Shown here piece after piece: positions 1 to 10,827 of a DNA stretch of 64,000 nucleotides. The DNA lies in contig JAMAHW010000045.1 in NCBI GenBank assembly GCA_023627715.1, forward strand, positions 186,001-250,000, given 5' to 3'. Made by a program: the position numbers and the translations under genes. Source of the DNA: Periconia sp. R9002 (taxonomy: Eukaryota; Ascomycota; Dothideomycetes; Pleosporales; Periconiaceae). Position 1 is the first letter of the stretch. Each line of letters begins with the position of its first letter. The notes beneath the pieces were generated by a model that saw only the letters and a program-made list of their open reading frames with translations, made no database searches and was not told the origin of the DNA.

Positions 1-201
1 CTTTCATCCGCGTTGAGCCAGCTTCGGAGCAAGCTCGTCAAATCAATTCAGAGTTCTGATAAAGAATCGAAAAGGAGCACAACTACTGATCACGAGCTAG
101 GAAATGTGCCGGCATTTTCTATCCACGTACAGCGGCGGTTTGATGTAGGGAGCGAATCGCAAAAGTCACTTCGTGCCCCGTCAGAAAGGAGCTTAGTATA
201 A
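1..201 (+). CDS. C-terminal tail of a gene cut by the left edge (unknown)
   Basis: The + frame is open from base 1 and ends at TAA 199-201, giving 66 visible residues. The tail is hydrophilic, rich in Ser, Lys and Arg, with no membrane segment, and contains the segment VPAFSIHVQRRFDVGSE. Such charged tails after a last membrane helix are common in fungal rhodopsin-domain (PTH11-like) membrane proteins, and the 'I-V-x-R-x-F-x-V' pattern near the end loosely recalls them, but this is a weak resemblance and not an identification. An internal TTG at 13 should not be taken as a start. It lies tail-to-tail with the UstYa-like gene. Confidence 0.35.
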   Translation, partial: LSSALSQLRSKLVKSIQSSDKESKRSTTTDHELGNVPAFSIHVQRRFDVGSESQKSLRAPSERSLV

Positions 202-508
202 AGGCGGCAGATCATAAATTGGAGGTTGCTGAATCTTAGCAAGCGTGTTGTTGGTATATGGACAATTATCTTCAAACTTAAAACTTAGTATTGGAAATCA
301 AACACAGGAATAATCGCACCTGCGACAAGTTACGAAACTATACTATTCTTCAATATACCATCCTTTTGTCGTCTATAGGACCAGAAATAGCTCGAAAATT
401 ACATTTGTCACGCAACCCCAACTAGTCGCCATCAGATACATCTAAGCTCCCCTGCAAAGTAAAGAAGTTTGTTAACGTCAAATCCTGTAAAAGCTTCACC
501 CGCTAGCA
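202..508. other. Intergenic, convergent 3' ends
   Basis: AT-rich spacer between two converging genes. I see no reading frame, repeat or RNA gene in it. It presumably holds both 3' untranslated regions. Confidence 0.5.
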
Positions 509-1418
509 TCACGCATCGGTCTTGTACTTCCGCCACCAACTTGAGGAACCTTCCAGCCATTTTGCCTCGCTCATTTCTTTGTACGGACTCCCTTCGGGGC
601 AGAAACGATATCGATCCAGCTCCCTAAAGCCCGGATCGCCCATCTTCCCGATGTGACGCCAGCATGCCGTATGCTGCATTGCCCAGTCCTCCAGTTTCGA
701 AAAGTCGCGGCACATCCTGTACTGCCCTTGTCCACTCGCTCGATTCTGCTGAAACCCGGTGTATCTCGGAACATCATCTGCATTACACATGACCTCATCG
801 CGTAGTACGAGAAGGCAATGCTGAAGATGGCCCCAAGGCGTGCTCTGGGCCGCGTTGGAACGGAACTCAGTGAGAGCAATGCGGATCGTTTTTACACAGT
901 GCAGATTGTGATATGCATTGATGAGATAAACTCCTTTGGTATTGTCCCATGGGAACCTTTGGGCGCGAGGTAGTCCCTTAGATCTGGCGTAGTCATCTGA
1001 CAGCGCAATTTGGCCAACATCGTAGCTAGTATTTCCCCACAGTTCGTCCTGCTCTGTCTCATTATGAGCTTTGAGCGGTGTCCAGGGCCGTGAAATATTT
1101 CGCTCGAGTCCAGCTATGAACCTTGTTAGACTGTATGCAGAAAGGGGGTGCTGGTATTGACTGACCGTACGCTGAAGGCTCAGAGACAGTCTGCTTCAGA
1201 TTTTTGTTTGGAGTATTGGCTTGCATTGCATGCATGCCCAGAAAAAGATTCAAGATTAAGGAAAGACCCAGGGCGAGCTTCCACGAGAAAACAAAGCGGC
1301 TCACACTCGACTTTGGTTCGGAAATAAACTCATTTTTCCACTCAATATTCAGCTCATCAATCAATCCATGAATCTCTTCGGTCATGTCGGAGGACCGGTT
1401 ATGGAAAAATCGAGCCAT
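509..1418 (-). CDS. UstYa-like (DUF3328) oxidase, two exons
   Basis: Exon 1 is 1418-1166 and exon 2 is 1113-509. The 52-nt intron has donor GTCAGT and acceptor CATAG, phase 1, and gives a 285-aa protein. A single membrane helix (about residues 48-62, LALGLSLILNLFLG) follows a basic and acidic cytosolic N-terminus. The C-terminal part carries the two family signatures, YHNLHC and HLQHCL (HxxHC twice), followed by LRDEVMCNADD. These His/Cys pairs are the presumed metal ligands of UstYa/UstYb, which catalyse oxidative cyclisation in ustiloxin-type RiPPs and other modifications (cyclochlorotine, for example). Another donor, GTACGG at 1170, leads to an early stop and was rejected. The gene sits about 1.1 kb downstream of the methyltransferase on the same strand. 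The family call is firm; the substrate is unknown. Confidence 0.88.
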
Positions 1419-2499
1419 GGCGCTGAGACAAATTTCACGATGAAGATCGAGCTGAGGTGGAAAGACGTAAGTTGAAAAAACTTATTCCTGTAACTTGACA
1501 TCACAGCTTGGGGACACCGATGCGTGGGTTTCGCACACTGGTCAATTGAAATTCAGCCAGCTACGTCAGCTGGAGGTGCATATACCAAACTTATCGGCCG
1601 GGATCTTATCTTTGCAAGGGTCATCTGACATGCAGGGCCCTCCACCTTTTTTTAACTAGGTCAGCTTGATATTGAATGCCCTGCGTCCACATGATAGGTT
1701 TATTTGGAACTTGCATTTTATTGCCTGTTTCAAGGCAGATGGGCATGCAAGTGACCAAAGCTCTGAACGGGAGTTGTGACCGGAAGTTTTGAAAGGATTG
1801 ATGACCGAATGCAAGAACAAATGGTATGATTTGTCTACCTTGATAATATCTCTGGTTGCCACCGATGATCGTGATGCATCCACTAAAATTGTCTCCCAAA
1901 CTATGCTATTTCGGTTTCCAATTCGACCGAGAGCACGAACACGAAAAAAAAGCCTGTCTTCTATCACTTCAGATCCGCGTCAACCTCGGGTTCAGATGGT
2001 TGACCCTGAATCTCCTCAGGCAGCGGTGTTGTCCACTCCGTCAGTGGGTTGCGCTCCACGTTGGCCTCAGCACCTGAAATTGGAGTGCGCGCGACAGTGT
2101 CTATGCCATGTTAAATTTGTCCAACTGAGCGTGGGACCGGTACAATCTCATACCTCCAATCGCGAGTGGCATAGCGAGACCGGCCCTGGGGAGCGCTGCT
2201 ACGACAAAAAGCTTGTGGAAAGACGGCATCGTGGCGTAGAGTAAGACTTGCAAGATGTGAATGATATTGTGGTTGTTGTAGAGTACAGAAATCTTGTTGA
2301 AATTTCGTGGAAATTTGTATCTAGATAATGTTCATCAACACATCACGAGTTTTTCGGGTGGCAAAGAATCGAAGACTATGATGCAATGGAACCAATTTGC
2401 CTTCTTTAAGAGGATCCATGGTGAGACTGTTCTGACCGCTCTATCACACACATGCAGGCCTCCCGGACGCCCACCATCAGTATCCCTGTTGCATGCGCG
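1419..2499. other. Intergenic between UstYa-like gene and methyltransferase
   Basis: About 1.1 kb. On the - strand an open stretch of about 75 codons (roughly 2335-2105) contains NHNIIHILQ and a hydrophobic run, resembling the NHND-x-x-H-x-x-Q motif of a family of small fungal membrane proteins. It then hits a stop. A second - strand open stretch rich in Glu and Pro (about 2107-1968) could be its final exon. This may be a small membrane-protein gene or a relic; I do not assert it as a gene. Other frames look like chance. Confidence 0.3.
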
Positions 2500-3383
2500 C
2501 TACAACGGTTTTCGTGCTACTACCACAACCCTGGGGATGCAAAGCGTGCATCCATTCACAGACTCGGCATGTGCATCTTTGACTAAACTCAATATTCTAT
2601 TCGCAAGTTCTCTCTTGCCTACTCGGACCATTCCGTCTGCGATTTCTTCCATGGTCAGCATGTGCTGCTCATTGAAGGCGCGAGCGAGGTAGGGGGCATC
2701 GCCGACCTCAGTCAGCTTTGCCTGCTCAAAACCTGCCTCAGCCAGCATTTCATGAATCTGTAGCGTCCATTCATGTCGGCCGAAGGAGTTGCACAGTTCA
2801 TACAGCTGGTCCAAGGCAGGGGAGTCTATGGCGGAGTCGATCTTGCGGACATGCATATCTGGCCCAAGATCAGAGGTTGCAATTTCTATCCTGAAATCAT
2901 ACACGTACGATAGCAGTCGAGTTCATCCCATTGAACATACCCGCCGGGTTTAAGAAGCTTGAGCAAGCGGCCCACGAACGGCTCCTTGGTCTCACCCGAC
3001 AGAACGAGGACGAGGAGGCGTACGTGGACAAGATCAAACTGGCCTTCGAAATCCGGGTGAATGTCCTCGAAGACATTCCACTTCTCAAGCGTTATAGTGG
3101 AGGGAAGCCAGTTCGAGTGAGGCGCTTGGGAGAGGTCTAGATCGAAGCCATTTAGCTTCGCATTTGGGAGTAGCCGGGCAGCGTCCAAGAGCCATAGCCC
3201 TGTCCCACAAGCAACGTCAGCGATAGTTGCATTCTCTGCAACCGGGATCTCGGGCGCGATCGTAAATCCCAGCGCCTCCTTCCAGAGATAATGCTGGAGA
3301 TTGAGCCGGCATGCGGCCAAATGATTCCGGGCGAGAATATAGCCCTGGCCATCAATGTCGTTAAGGTCTTGGGTTGCGGCCAT
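2500..3383 (-). CDS. Class I SAM methyltransferase, UMTA/LaeA-like
   Basis: Exon 1 is 3383-2909 and exon 2 is 2858-2500. The 50-nt intron has donor GTACGT, a CTGAT branch point and acceptor CAG, and the protein is 277 aa. SAM-binding motif I is DVACGTG (about residues 58-64), followed by an acidic strand NGFDLDLSQ and the post-motif LKPGGYVQWDELD typical of fungal UMTA and LaeA-like enzymes. The C-terminal exon holds the helical cap with MLAEAGFEQAKL. The chosen intron keeps the WDELD motif and joins it to the family-like downstream region; two alternatives remove it or are impossibly short. These enzymes methylate small molecules or regulate metabolite clusters. Next to a UstYa homologue, a tailoring role is the likelier inference. 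Confidence 0.85.
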
Positions 3384-5020
3384 ATTGGTGGAGAAGTGGT
3401 TGGTGTGTGTGGTTGAGGGGCGGAGCCAGGCTTAAATAGGCACTGTGTAGATCTAACAAACACGTGCTTTCACAATTCAAGCACTGAGGGGACGGCGTAG
3501 TAATTACACATCAATTGATAATTACAGTAACAGAGTCCAGTCACTACGAAAAGCCAGTTAGTTGGAATATGCTGTGTACAGGAGTTTTCACTTTTTTCTG
3601 TGAGGTCACGGTGACTTTTTTATTTGCCTAGGTAGTACTATGTTACGTTCTAAGGCTCTCTTTTGCCTCAAGCTGTCTTAGACATTTTAAATGGTACGAG
3701 TACTATCTCAACCGCCTAGGCCTAGTTTAGAAAATACTAAATACTTAAAGGAAAGAAGTGCGCAAGAAATCATCGTAATTGTGTACACTAATCTCAAATA
3801 AACGGGGCAACGTAAATATCGCTAAGGCTTGTAAGCCTTGTGTTCGCCTACTGGCTATGTTTACCCCAAGCATCCTTTGATCGGAACAACACAGAACCAA
3901 CCATTTAATTCCCGATCGTTTCTCGACTACTGCTAGTTTTCAGGATAATTATCTCAATATTTATGTAGGCTACAGCTGGAAAGCCTGTATTGTCTACTAT
4001 ACGCATCGCACTTCTCAGAGTGAAGAATACTAAGTGCCGATACGATTGCCAGATTACATAGCGCAGGCGTCCAGCCGTAGAGTGAAAAATAACAGTCTTC
4101 TATACTCGAAATCTACCATCGGTGTTCGATCGTTTGGAATCAGTGATTGGCGAGCACGTATGGAATTTCACAGACTTCCAAACCAGCCAGTTTGTGTTCC
4201 GCGTAAATGAAGGGGAAAGGTGCGTGGAGAGATGAGTTGATTTGAAGGGCGAGAATAAGTGGAATAAGGGCTATCAATTGGGATTTATATTCAGTTCCAA
4301 GTTGACGTCTCCAATTGCTACGTACCTGTCTTTCCTGTCAATTATACGAATTTCGAGTAAAAACCCCCGTAAAAACCTTCGCAGATCGAAAAACGCGAAT
4401 TCACATGATAAAAAAATAAATGCATTTTACTTAGTATGTGGACATACTGGCAACCCGTCAGATGATCAAACATTAGTTGGGTGCGTTCGAAAATATCGAT
4501 TCCTCGATTTCATAGAAGTATCAATTAAACAAAGTACATCATATTCTTGCTACCTCCGGTGCTCAAACTGCATCATTCGGGCCCCGTGACGTTCCAATTG
4601 TACACGTACCGTTCTCACTAACATCTCACCCCCGCACTTCGCCATCTCGCGAGTTCCGCGCACGCAGACAGATTTATTGGCCATTCACGTACGACCTCAC
4701 TGAGGGATATTATACTATTTAAGATAACAGAGTAGGTTTGTAAGCTTCTGCAGGCTTACGAAGTTGCTTGATTGCTAATACTGTGGGACGTTTTTGATAC
4801 CTATATATGCAGACTTATCTCGATGTGGTATAAATGCTGACTACGTACATATCAAATGCAACTAAAATTGCGCGAAGATTCCGCTGTGACGGAAAGCCAT
4901 ATCAATATTGCAACACTCGTACGGGAACAGATGCATGTTAATCACCATGCTATATAATTATATGGCCATTTTTCTCCTCGGTCTGCCCATCAAGATCGCT
5001 TCGTTGCACCCGTAGGAATC
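3384..5020. other. Long AT-rich intergenic region
   Basis: About 1.6 kb between the divergent methyltransferase and decarboxylase genes. It is AT-rich with scattered TA-rich tracts. A 115-codon frame at 4242-4589 has irregular composition and no recognisable motif, and I treat it as chance. The segment must contain both promoters. I see no terminal inverted repeats or RNA gene. Confidence 0.5.
4948..4966 (+). promoter_or_regulatory. TATA-like element upstream of the decarboxylase
   Basis: The sequence GCTATATAATTATATGG lies about 55-70 bases upstream of the ATG at 5021, a usual distance for a fungal TATA element with a short leader. It is judged by motif and distance only, and the surrounding region is generally AT-rich. 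Confidence 0.35.
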
Positions 5021-6041
5021 ATGTTTAAAATCGACGTGCATCATCACATCTACCCCCCTCAGATGTTCCAAGGTGACACCCAAGATCAAATCTCATGATC
5101 GTAAGTAACTAATCTCACGACCAGCGCTCGAAAGAGCCGGTGGAGACCCCTCCGGCTGGACGACGCCAGATTGGACGCCGACACTGGATGCCGAAATCAA
5201 CGACCAACTCAACATCCACACAGCAATCCTCTCCGTCACAGCCCCCGGCCCCAGCATCGAACACGACAGCACTCGTGCCGCCACCCTCGCACGTCAATGC
5301 AACGAGTACTGCGCTTCCATCGTTCGCAACAATCCAGACCGCTACGGCTTCTTCGCATCGCTCCCCTCCCTTCTCGACACCGACGCCTGTCTAGAAGAAA
5401 TCGCATATGCCTTCGACCATCTCGGCGCCGACGGTATCACCCTCTTCACGCGTTACGGCGACGGCCACCAGTATCTAGGCGCCCCAGCATTCACGCCCAT
5501 CTGGGAGGAGCTCAGTAGACGCAAAGCTCTCGTCTTCGTGCACCCCACGCACGCCGTCGACACCACGCTCGTAAATCCATCTCTCCCGCAACCCATGTTC
5601 GACTACCCGCACGAAACAGGCCGTGCAGCCATCGACCTCCTCATCTCAGGCACCCTGTCCAAATTCCCCAACTGCAACATCATCCTCTCGCACGCCGGCG
5701 GCACACTACCGTACCTCATCCACCGCGCGGCCATCATGCTCCCGCACACGCCCGTCTCGGTAGGCATGTCAGCTGACGAGATGGTGAAGTTGGCGAAGGA
5801 GAGGTTTTGGTTCGATACTGCGCTTTCGGCGAATCCGGTGACGATGAAGGCGTTGATGGAGTTTGCTGGGACGGGCAGGATCTTGTTTGGCAGTGATTTT
5901 CCGAATGCACCGAGGGAAGCTATTAAGGTATTTACGAAGGGATTTGAAGAGCTGACGAGGGCGGCTGGGGAGGGAGCGAGGGAGGATATGGCGTGGAGGT
6001 CGGCGGTGGGGTTGATTCCGAGGCTTGCGAAGAAAGTGTGA
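5021..6041 (+). CDS. Amidohydrolase-2 decarboxylase, 6-MSA/gamma-resorcylate type
   Basis: Exons are 5021-5072 and 5125-6041; the 52-nt intron starts GTGACA, has a CTAAT branch point and ends CCAG. The product is 322 aa, the normal family length. The N-terminus [10 protein letters not shown] carries the first metal ligands of the amidohydrolase barrel. [21 protein letters not shown] and FGSDFPNAP supply the later His and Asp ligands. This pattern fits ACMS/gamma-resorcylate decarboxylases and the fungal 6-methylsalicylate decarboxylases that act early in patulin and yanuthone pathways. The expected reaction is metal-dependent non-oxidative decarboxylation of an aromatic acid in the cytosol. 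No PKS lies in the window, so the substrate is inferred only from the family. The first exon is short, and exon 2 alone lacks an early ATG. Confidence 0.88.
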
Positions 6042-7446
6042 GGGTACGAGGCCCTTTTAGACTATGGAAAACCCTGGAAAAATATTCAAAGTCTGTTTTT
6101 GTTACTTCTCAGTCCATCTCCAGGCGTATTCTCGACACTGATTTGCGGTAAAGAGTTATAAAAATAAAGCTCTTTTGACGCTATATGAGAAAAAGGTTCT
6201 TCAAGTTATCAATCCAGTCTCTTAGCCAACCTAGAAATATGCTGCTAGTGGCAAAAGTTGAAGAAGAATGTTATTGAATAGTAATAGCATTGCCTACGAC
6301 ATTAGCAAGACCAGGCATTAGAAAGGACATCCTTGTTACTAATATACGGAGTACAAAAGAGACAAAGAGAGACAAATCTAGATGTTGAGGATCGACATAT
6401 AATGCTAGCACATACGAAAACAGAAGGTCCAAATAGTGATTTACACGTGGAGCTAATGTTTAGTAGGGGAAATAACTGCCAGTGAAGTGACCTCGTACAA
6501 AAATTGTACATATATGTGGGCATTCTCGTGGAAGATGCTGTGAATAAGTCCATTGTTCGAAGTAACCAAGGACTGGCCAGATTATCCTGAGAACAAGGAA
6601 CCTACCAATTCGCTCGATGTGCACGAAGCAAGCCAGCACTTTTCCGACCTCAACCAAGGCGCCGTTACATGCAACAAATTACATGGATTAATCGTCTACT
6701 TTTATGAACGCCGCAGTCGATGGCTTTACATGCAGCCAGTCAACCGCCATGCTCTTGCATACTCTGTGGCAAGCGTTCTGACCTAAGATGGATGCAGACA
6801 GCAAAATGATTGCTTCACTACTGAAACACGATTCAAGATCATTCATCGCTTCACTCACTTAGCCTGACACATTGACGAAATATTAACACTGATACAGACT
6901 ATTCACATTTCTCCTCGTCCATGTACACCAAATCAATATCACATCTGAGGTATCAGGAGACAACATCCTTCTGACTCCATCAACACACTTCAAATCCGTT
7001 CAAAACTGGCATCACATCAGGCTACACTCACTAGATGAACTCAGATTTTCCTTTTTTGTCTGATATTATATTCCTAAAAAGAATAGAAAAGAACTGGCAT
7101 TAAAAGCGTGTGTAATAAAGAAATTCCAAACAACACTGAAAACACAACAACATTCAATCATGAGATCGGAGAGAACCAAGAGTTGAATGATGGTTTGACA
7201 ATCAGGGCAGAGAAACATGTAAGCAGAGACGGAAGACAGCACCCTTCAAGAAAAGTTTAAGGGGACAAGAAAAATCTCTACAGAATCCCACATCCCCTAT
7301 CATCAACCATTATGACAGGTGGACAAAGAAAGAAAAAAGAAATTAAAAATAGTACCAAGGTACTTCCCAGTTTATCTCCCCATGCTCATATCAAAACAAT
7401 AACAAAATCAATGCATTAAACACACAAACAGGGAATATTCCCCCCT
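6042..7446. other. Intergenic, convergent 3' ends
   Basis: About 1.4 kb between the 3' ends of the decarboxylase and the low-complexity gene. It is AT-rich. A 77-codon + frame at 6553-6786 has no recognisable motif. Nothing else was seen. Confidence 0.45.
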
Positions 7447-10400
7447 CTATCCCTGACGCCTCTCAAACGGGTCCCACCCCTCCCTCCTCAACGTACCCCT
7501 CCACCCCGTGGGATCCCCCTCACTTGGAGCTTCCCTCACAATCCTAGTGCTTCTTGTCGCCTGTTCCTCTTCCTCCTCCTCCAGCCTCCGCTCCCGCACC
7601 GAGCCGCGCTGCGTCAGCAGGGATTCAGTTGTAGGGTGGAGGAGGCGGCGTCTAGGATCGGGATCCGTGGGAAGGTGGGAAGGGGCGTGGGTGAATAGAG
7701 GTCGTGGGCGTGAGGGACCGCGGAGGGGGGTAGGAGAGTCGAGGGGAGGGTTGGCGAGGGGAAGGGACGTTAAGGGACGGGTTATAGGGGCGAAGAGGCT
7801 GTCGTCGCTGTTGTAAAGGTCGGCGTTGGAGGAGGGGGTAGAGTTGCTTGGCCGGGGGGCAGGAAAGTCGATGGAGTAGAGGTCGTCGTTGTTGTTGTGG
7901 TCATCGCTTTGTGGGGCGAGGTCGTTGGTGTAAAGGCCGTCGTCGTCGTTGGCGGAATTGGAGTCAGGATCGTCTTGTTCAGTGGTGTTGTTGCTGTCAT
8001 CGCTTAGTTGATCTGCGTCATCGGTATACAAGTCGTCGTTGTTATCATTACTTTGTTGTTGAACGCCATCGTTGGAATAGAGGTCGTCATTGCTATCATT
8101 GCTATCTTCATTCTCGCTAGAAGTCGTGCTCATACGGAGCGGAGATGGGCCGGTAGGAGGACGTTTAACACGTTTCCTCACTTTGTGACGGCGGTTGTAG
8201 CGGAGGTCGAAGACACGCTTGTTGGGCGGAATGTAGGGGTTGTAGGGCAGTATACGGAAGGACTGGCGTCGCGAGCTTGGTTGAAGCTGCGCGGCGCGTA
8301 TTGGACCGCGGCTTGATTGGGACTGCTGGTCGCGTACTGGACGCAGGGGAGAATCTAAGAGGGAGGGCTTCGGAGGCGCGTTGCCCCGTGATTTGATGGG
8401 AAATCTGTTATGAGAGCCTGTGAGCTGGCGATAGGGTCGTTTATTTTGGGGATTCCATTTCGATGAGAAAGATGACTCTGGTCGCTGAACTGCCGGGGGA
8501 ATGGGTGGATGGCCAGTGGGTTGGATTGGTTGGTGTGGCATTCGGTGTGGAGAAAGAGTGGCAGTTGGGATTATCACTACGGCTTCTTGGGCAGGGATCA
8601 GGCGTTCCTGTATCCAACTCCAAATATTAGCAATCAAGCCACGAGGAGGTTGGCGTGAGCGAGGTGGGGTTCGCCTTCGCGGGGCCTGGGGAGGACTAGG
8701 GGTGATGTGACGAACATCCACAACCGGGACATTATTGAATCGAGCTCGTTTGTTTGGGCTCGGTACGGGCTGGCGGGCTGGTTTGCTAGGCGCATCTCCA
8801 TCGTCAGAGTCACTGTCGTCGCTGTCATCGCGGCCATCTAAGCCATCGTGATCATCGCGATCGTCGTGGTCCTCGCTATCTCGCTTTCGTTTGGAGCCAC
8901 GATGGGGGCTCCGAGGGCTATTTGCACCTTTTTGAGGAGGTCTAGGCTCATCATCTTGGGAGTCATCATCATCGCTGGTGTCGTTGTCGAGATGAATTTC
9001 TTCATTTGTATCATAACTTGAAGTACCGGTTTCCTCTTCGGAGGATGTGCCTGGTTGTAGGCCATCGTCGTTGCTAGTATCTTCATCGACATCCATTTCT
9101 TCGTTCGCATCGTAGCTCGAATTACCGGTCTCCTCTTCAGAAGTTGTATCCGGTCCTAGGTCGACGGGATTGTGGATTGAGCCAATTCCTTGCTCTTGAT
9201 TATCGAATCCAGACATGGGAGATTCATCATCAATAAGAACTGGACTCGTACCAGCTCCTTCTCTCGATTGACTAGGAGCTGTTGTCAAAGGACTCCTCGC
9301 GGGCTGGATATCACCATCAATATCATGTCGGCTTCGATGGTGGGCATGTCGATTCTGTCTTACGAGGCTAGTTGCCTTTGTTGCCTTTGAGATTTTATAC
9401 GTCCCAGAGGCTCCAGGCTTGTCTGGTCGAGATGCGTGACGCGGACGCTTGGGTTGTTTTGGTTTCCAAGCATCCCAGGTAGAGAGGAAGTCCACTGCCT
9501 TGCTGAGTCTATTCTCCTTATCATCGTCAGATGAGCTAGAAGATGAGCTTCCAGTCCAACTAGTAGTGCTGACAGACGAAGTGGGAGAAATCGGCTCAGG
9601 TTCAGGAGTTCCTCGTGATCTGGCGGCGCGGGACGGCTGCGTGCGACCCCATAATACTGCCGCTTTGGCTTTCTGGGATACAGTGGATGGCTGCTTGCCA
9701 GACTTCGAGACGCCGCTACTCTTCATATTTGAAGAGCTGCTGGCGGTCTCGAGCGTCGACCTGAGGGCTCGTTGAGTGCTTGAGCTAGCACGCTGCGAAT
9801 GGCTGCTGGGCGGTGCTGGCGGGTTGGTGATCGGAGGATGAGGACGTGTGGGTATGCGTCGATGGGATGGTGTTGGATTTGATGTATTCGACGGAACAGA
9901 AGGGCTAGCAGTTGCTTGCTTCGACGCAGATGATGTGCGAGGGGTCTTATGAGGTGGAGTGGGGTTGACAGGAGGTTGTGCTCGGGTGGCAATCGGGCTT
10001 TTTGCTTGGACGCTATGCGTGGTGCGTTTGTTTGCGTTTGTTCCGCTCGGTCCAGCCTCTACAGAATGATCATTCACCAATGGTTTCTGTTTGCCCTTCC
10101 CCTTGCCCCTGCCAACATCTTGATCACGAGTACTAGCAGAACCGGCTTGCATCACTGCCTTCTCTTTGCCTTTCCCCTTTCCCCTGCCACCTTTTTTAAC
10201 CGAAGGCGCCTCTTGATCAACATAATCACTCCTCGCCACTGCTTTCCCCTTCCCCTTTCCCTTCCCAACCTCTTTAGCCGAGGATGTCTCTGGATCACGA
10301 GACCCGCTAACTGTGTGATCTTGCCGCTGCTTTCTGGCTATGCTTGGACCAGCTTGATCCCCACGACGAGAACTTGACCCAGGCTCGTCTTGCTTCTGCT

Positions 10401-10628
10401 GCTGTTTCTCCTTCTCCGCCTTGTCGTTCTCAGCCTGTTCCTGTGCATCTTTGATCTGCTGGCGCCGTTGTCCTCGCAGCTGGCGTGCCGATGGCGGTGG
10501 TGCTGCGGATGTAGTTGAGGGGCCAGGGGTAGCGGCAGTCGTAGCAGTAGTCAGAGGATTAGTCGTAGTAGTAGTCGTCATAGTAGCAGCAGCAGTAGTA
10601 GCAGCAGCAGTAGTAGCAGCAGCAGTAG

Positions 10629-10661
<33 letters not shown>

Positions 10662-10827
10662 TAGCAGCAGCAGTAGTAGCAGCAGCAGTAGTAGCAGTAG
10701 CAGTAGTAGACGAAGCACTCGCGTTCCTTGCCGGTCTCCCTCTTTTCGGTGCAGCTGCTTTTGTCACTACTTTTGTCGCTGCTTGTTTCGCCGTCGCCTT
10801 GCCCTTTTTAGCTTTCTTCGGTGGCAT
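7447..10827 (-). CDS. 1,126-aa intrinsically disordered, probably nuclear protein (unknown)
   Basis: One uninterrupted frame from ATG 10827 to the stop at 7447. The N-terminus is Lys-rich (MPPKKAKKGKATAKQ) and includes an AT-hook-like core KRGRPAR near residue 30, suggesting nuclear location or DNA contact. There follow: a (Thr)1-2(Ala)3 tandem tract (about 45-85); three GKGKGK blocks (about 195-260); a Ser/Pro-rich stretch; a tandem duplication of an acidic unit around TSEEETGxSSYDxNEE; an acidic Asp/Ser tract; and near the C-terminus five copies of a (D/A)(D/G)LY(S/T/N)xD motif. I do not recognise a folded domain or known family. The opposite strand also has open frames within the repeats; those are shadows, because the - strand frame alone spans the region. 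Function is unknown; a chromatin-associated role is only a guess from the AT-hook. Confidence 0.7.
10581..10709. repeat. AGC/AGT trinucleotide tract inside the disordered gene
   Basis: About 130 bases of nearly pure AGC and AGT triplets on the + strand, read in the gene as alternating Ala and Thr codons (GCT and ACT). It is length-variable by nature and encodes the Ala/Thr tandem tract. Confidence 0.85.

Noticed and set aside
4242..4589. 115-codon + frame
   Set aside because: Irregular composition in AT-rich DNA, no motif, and no splice or leader context.
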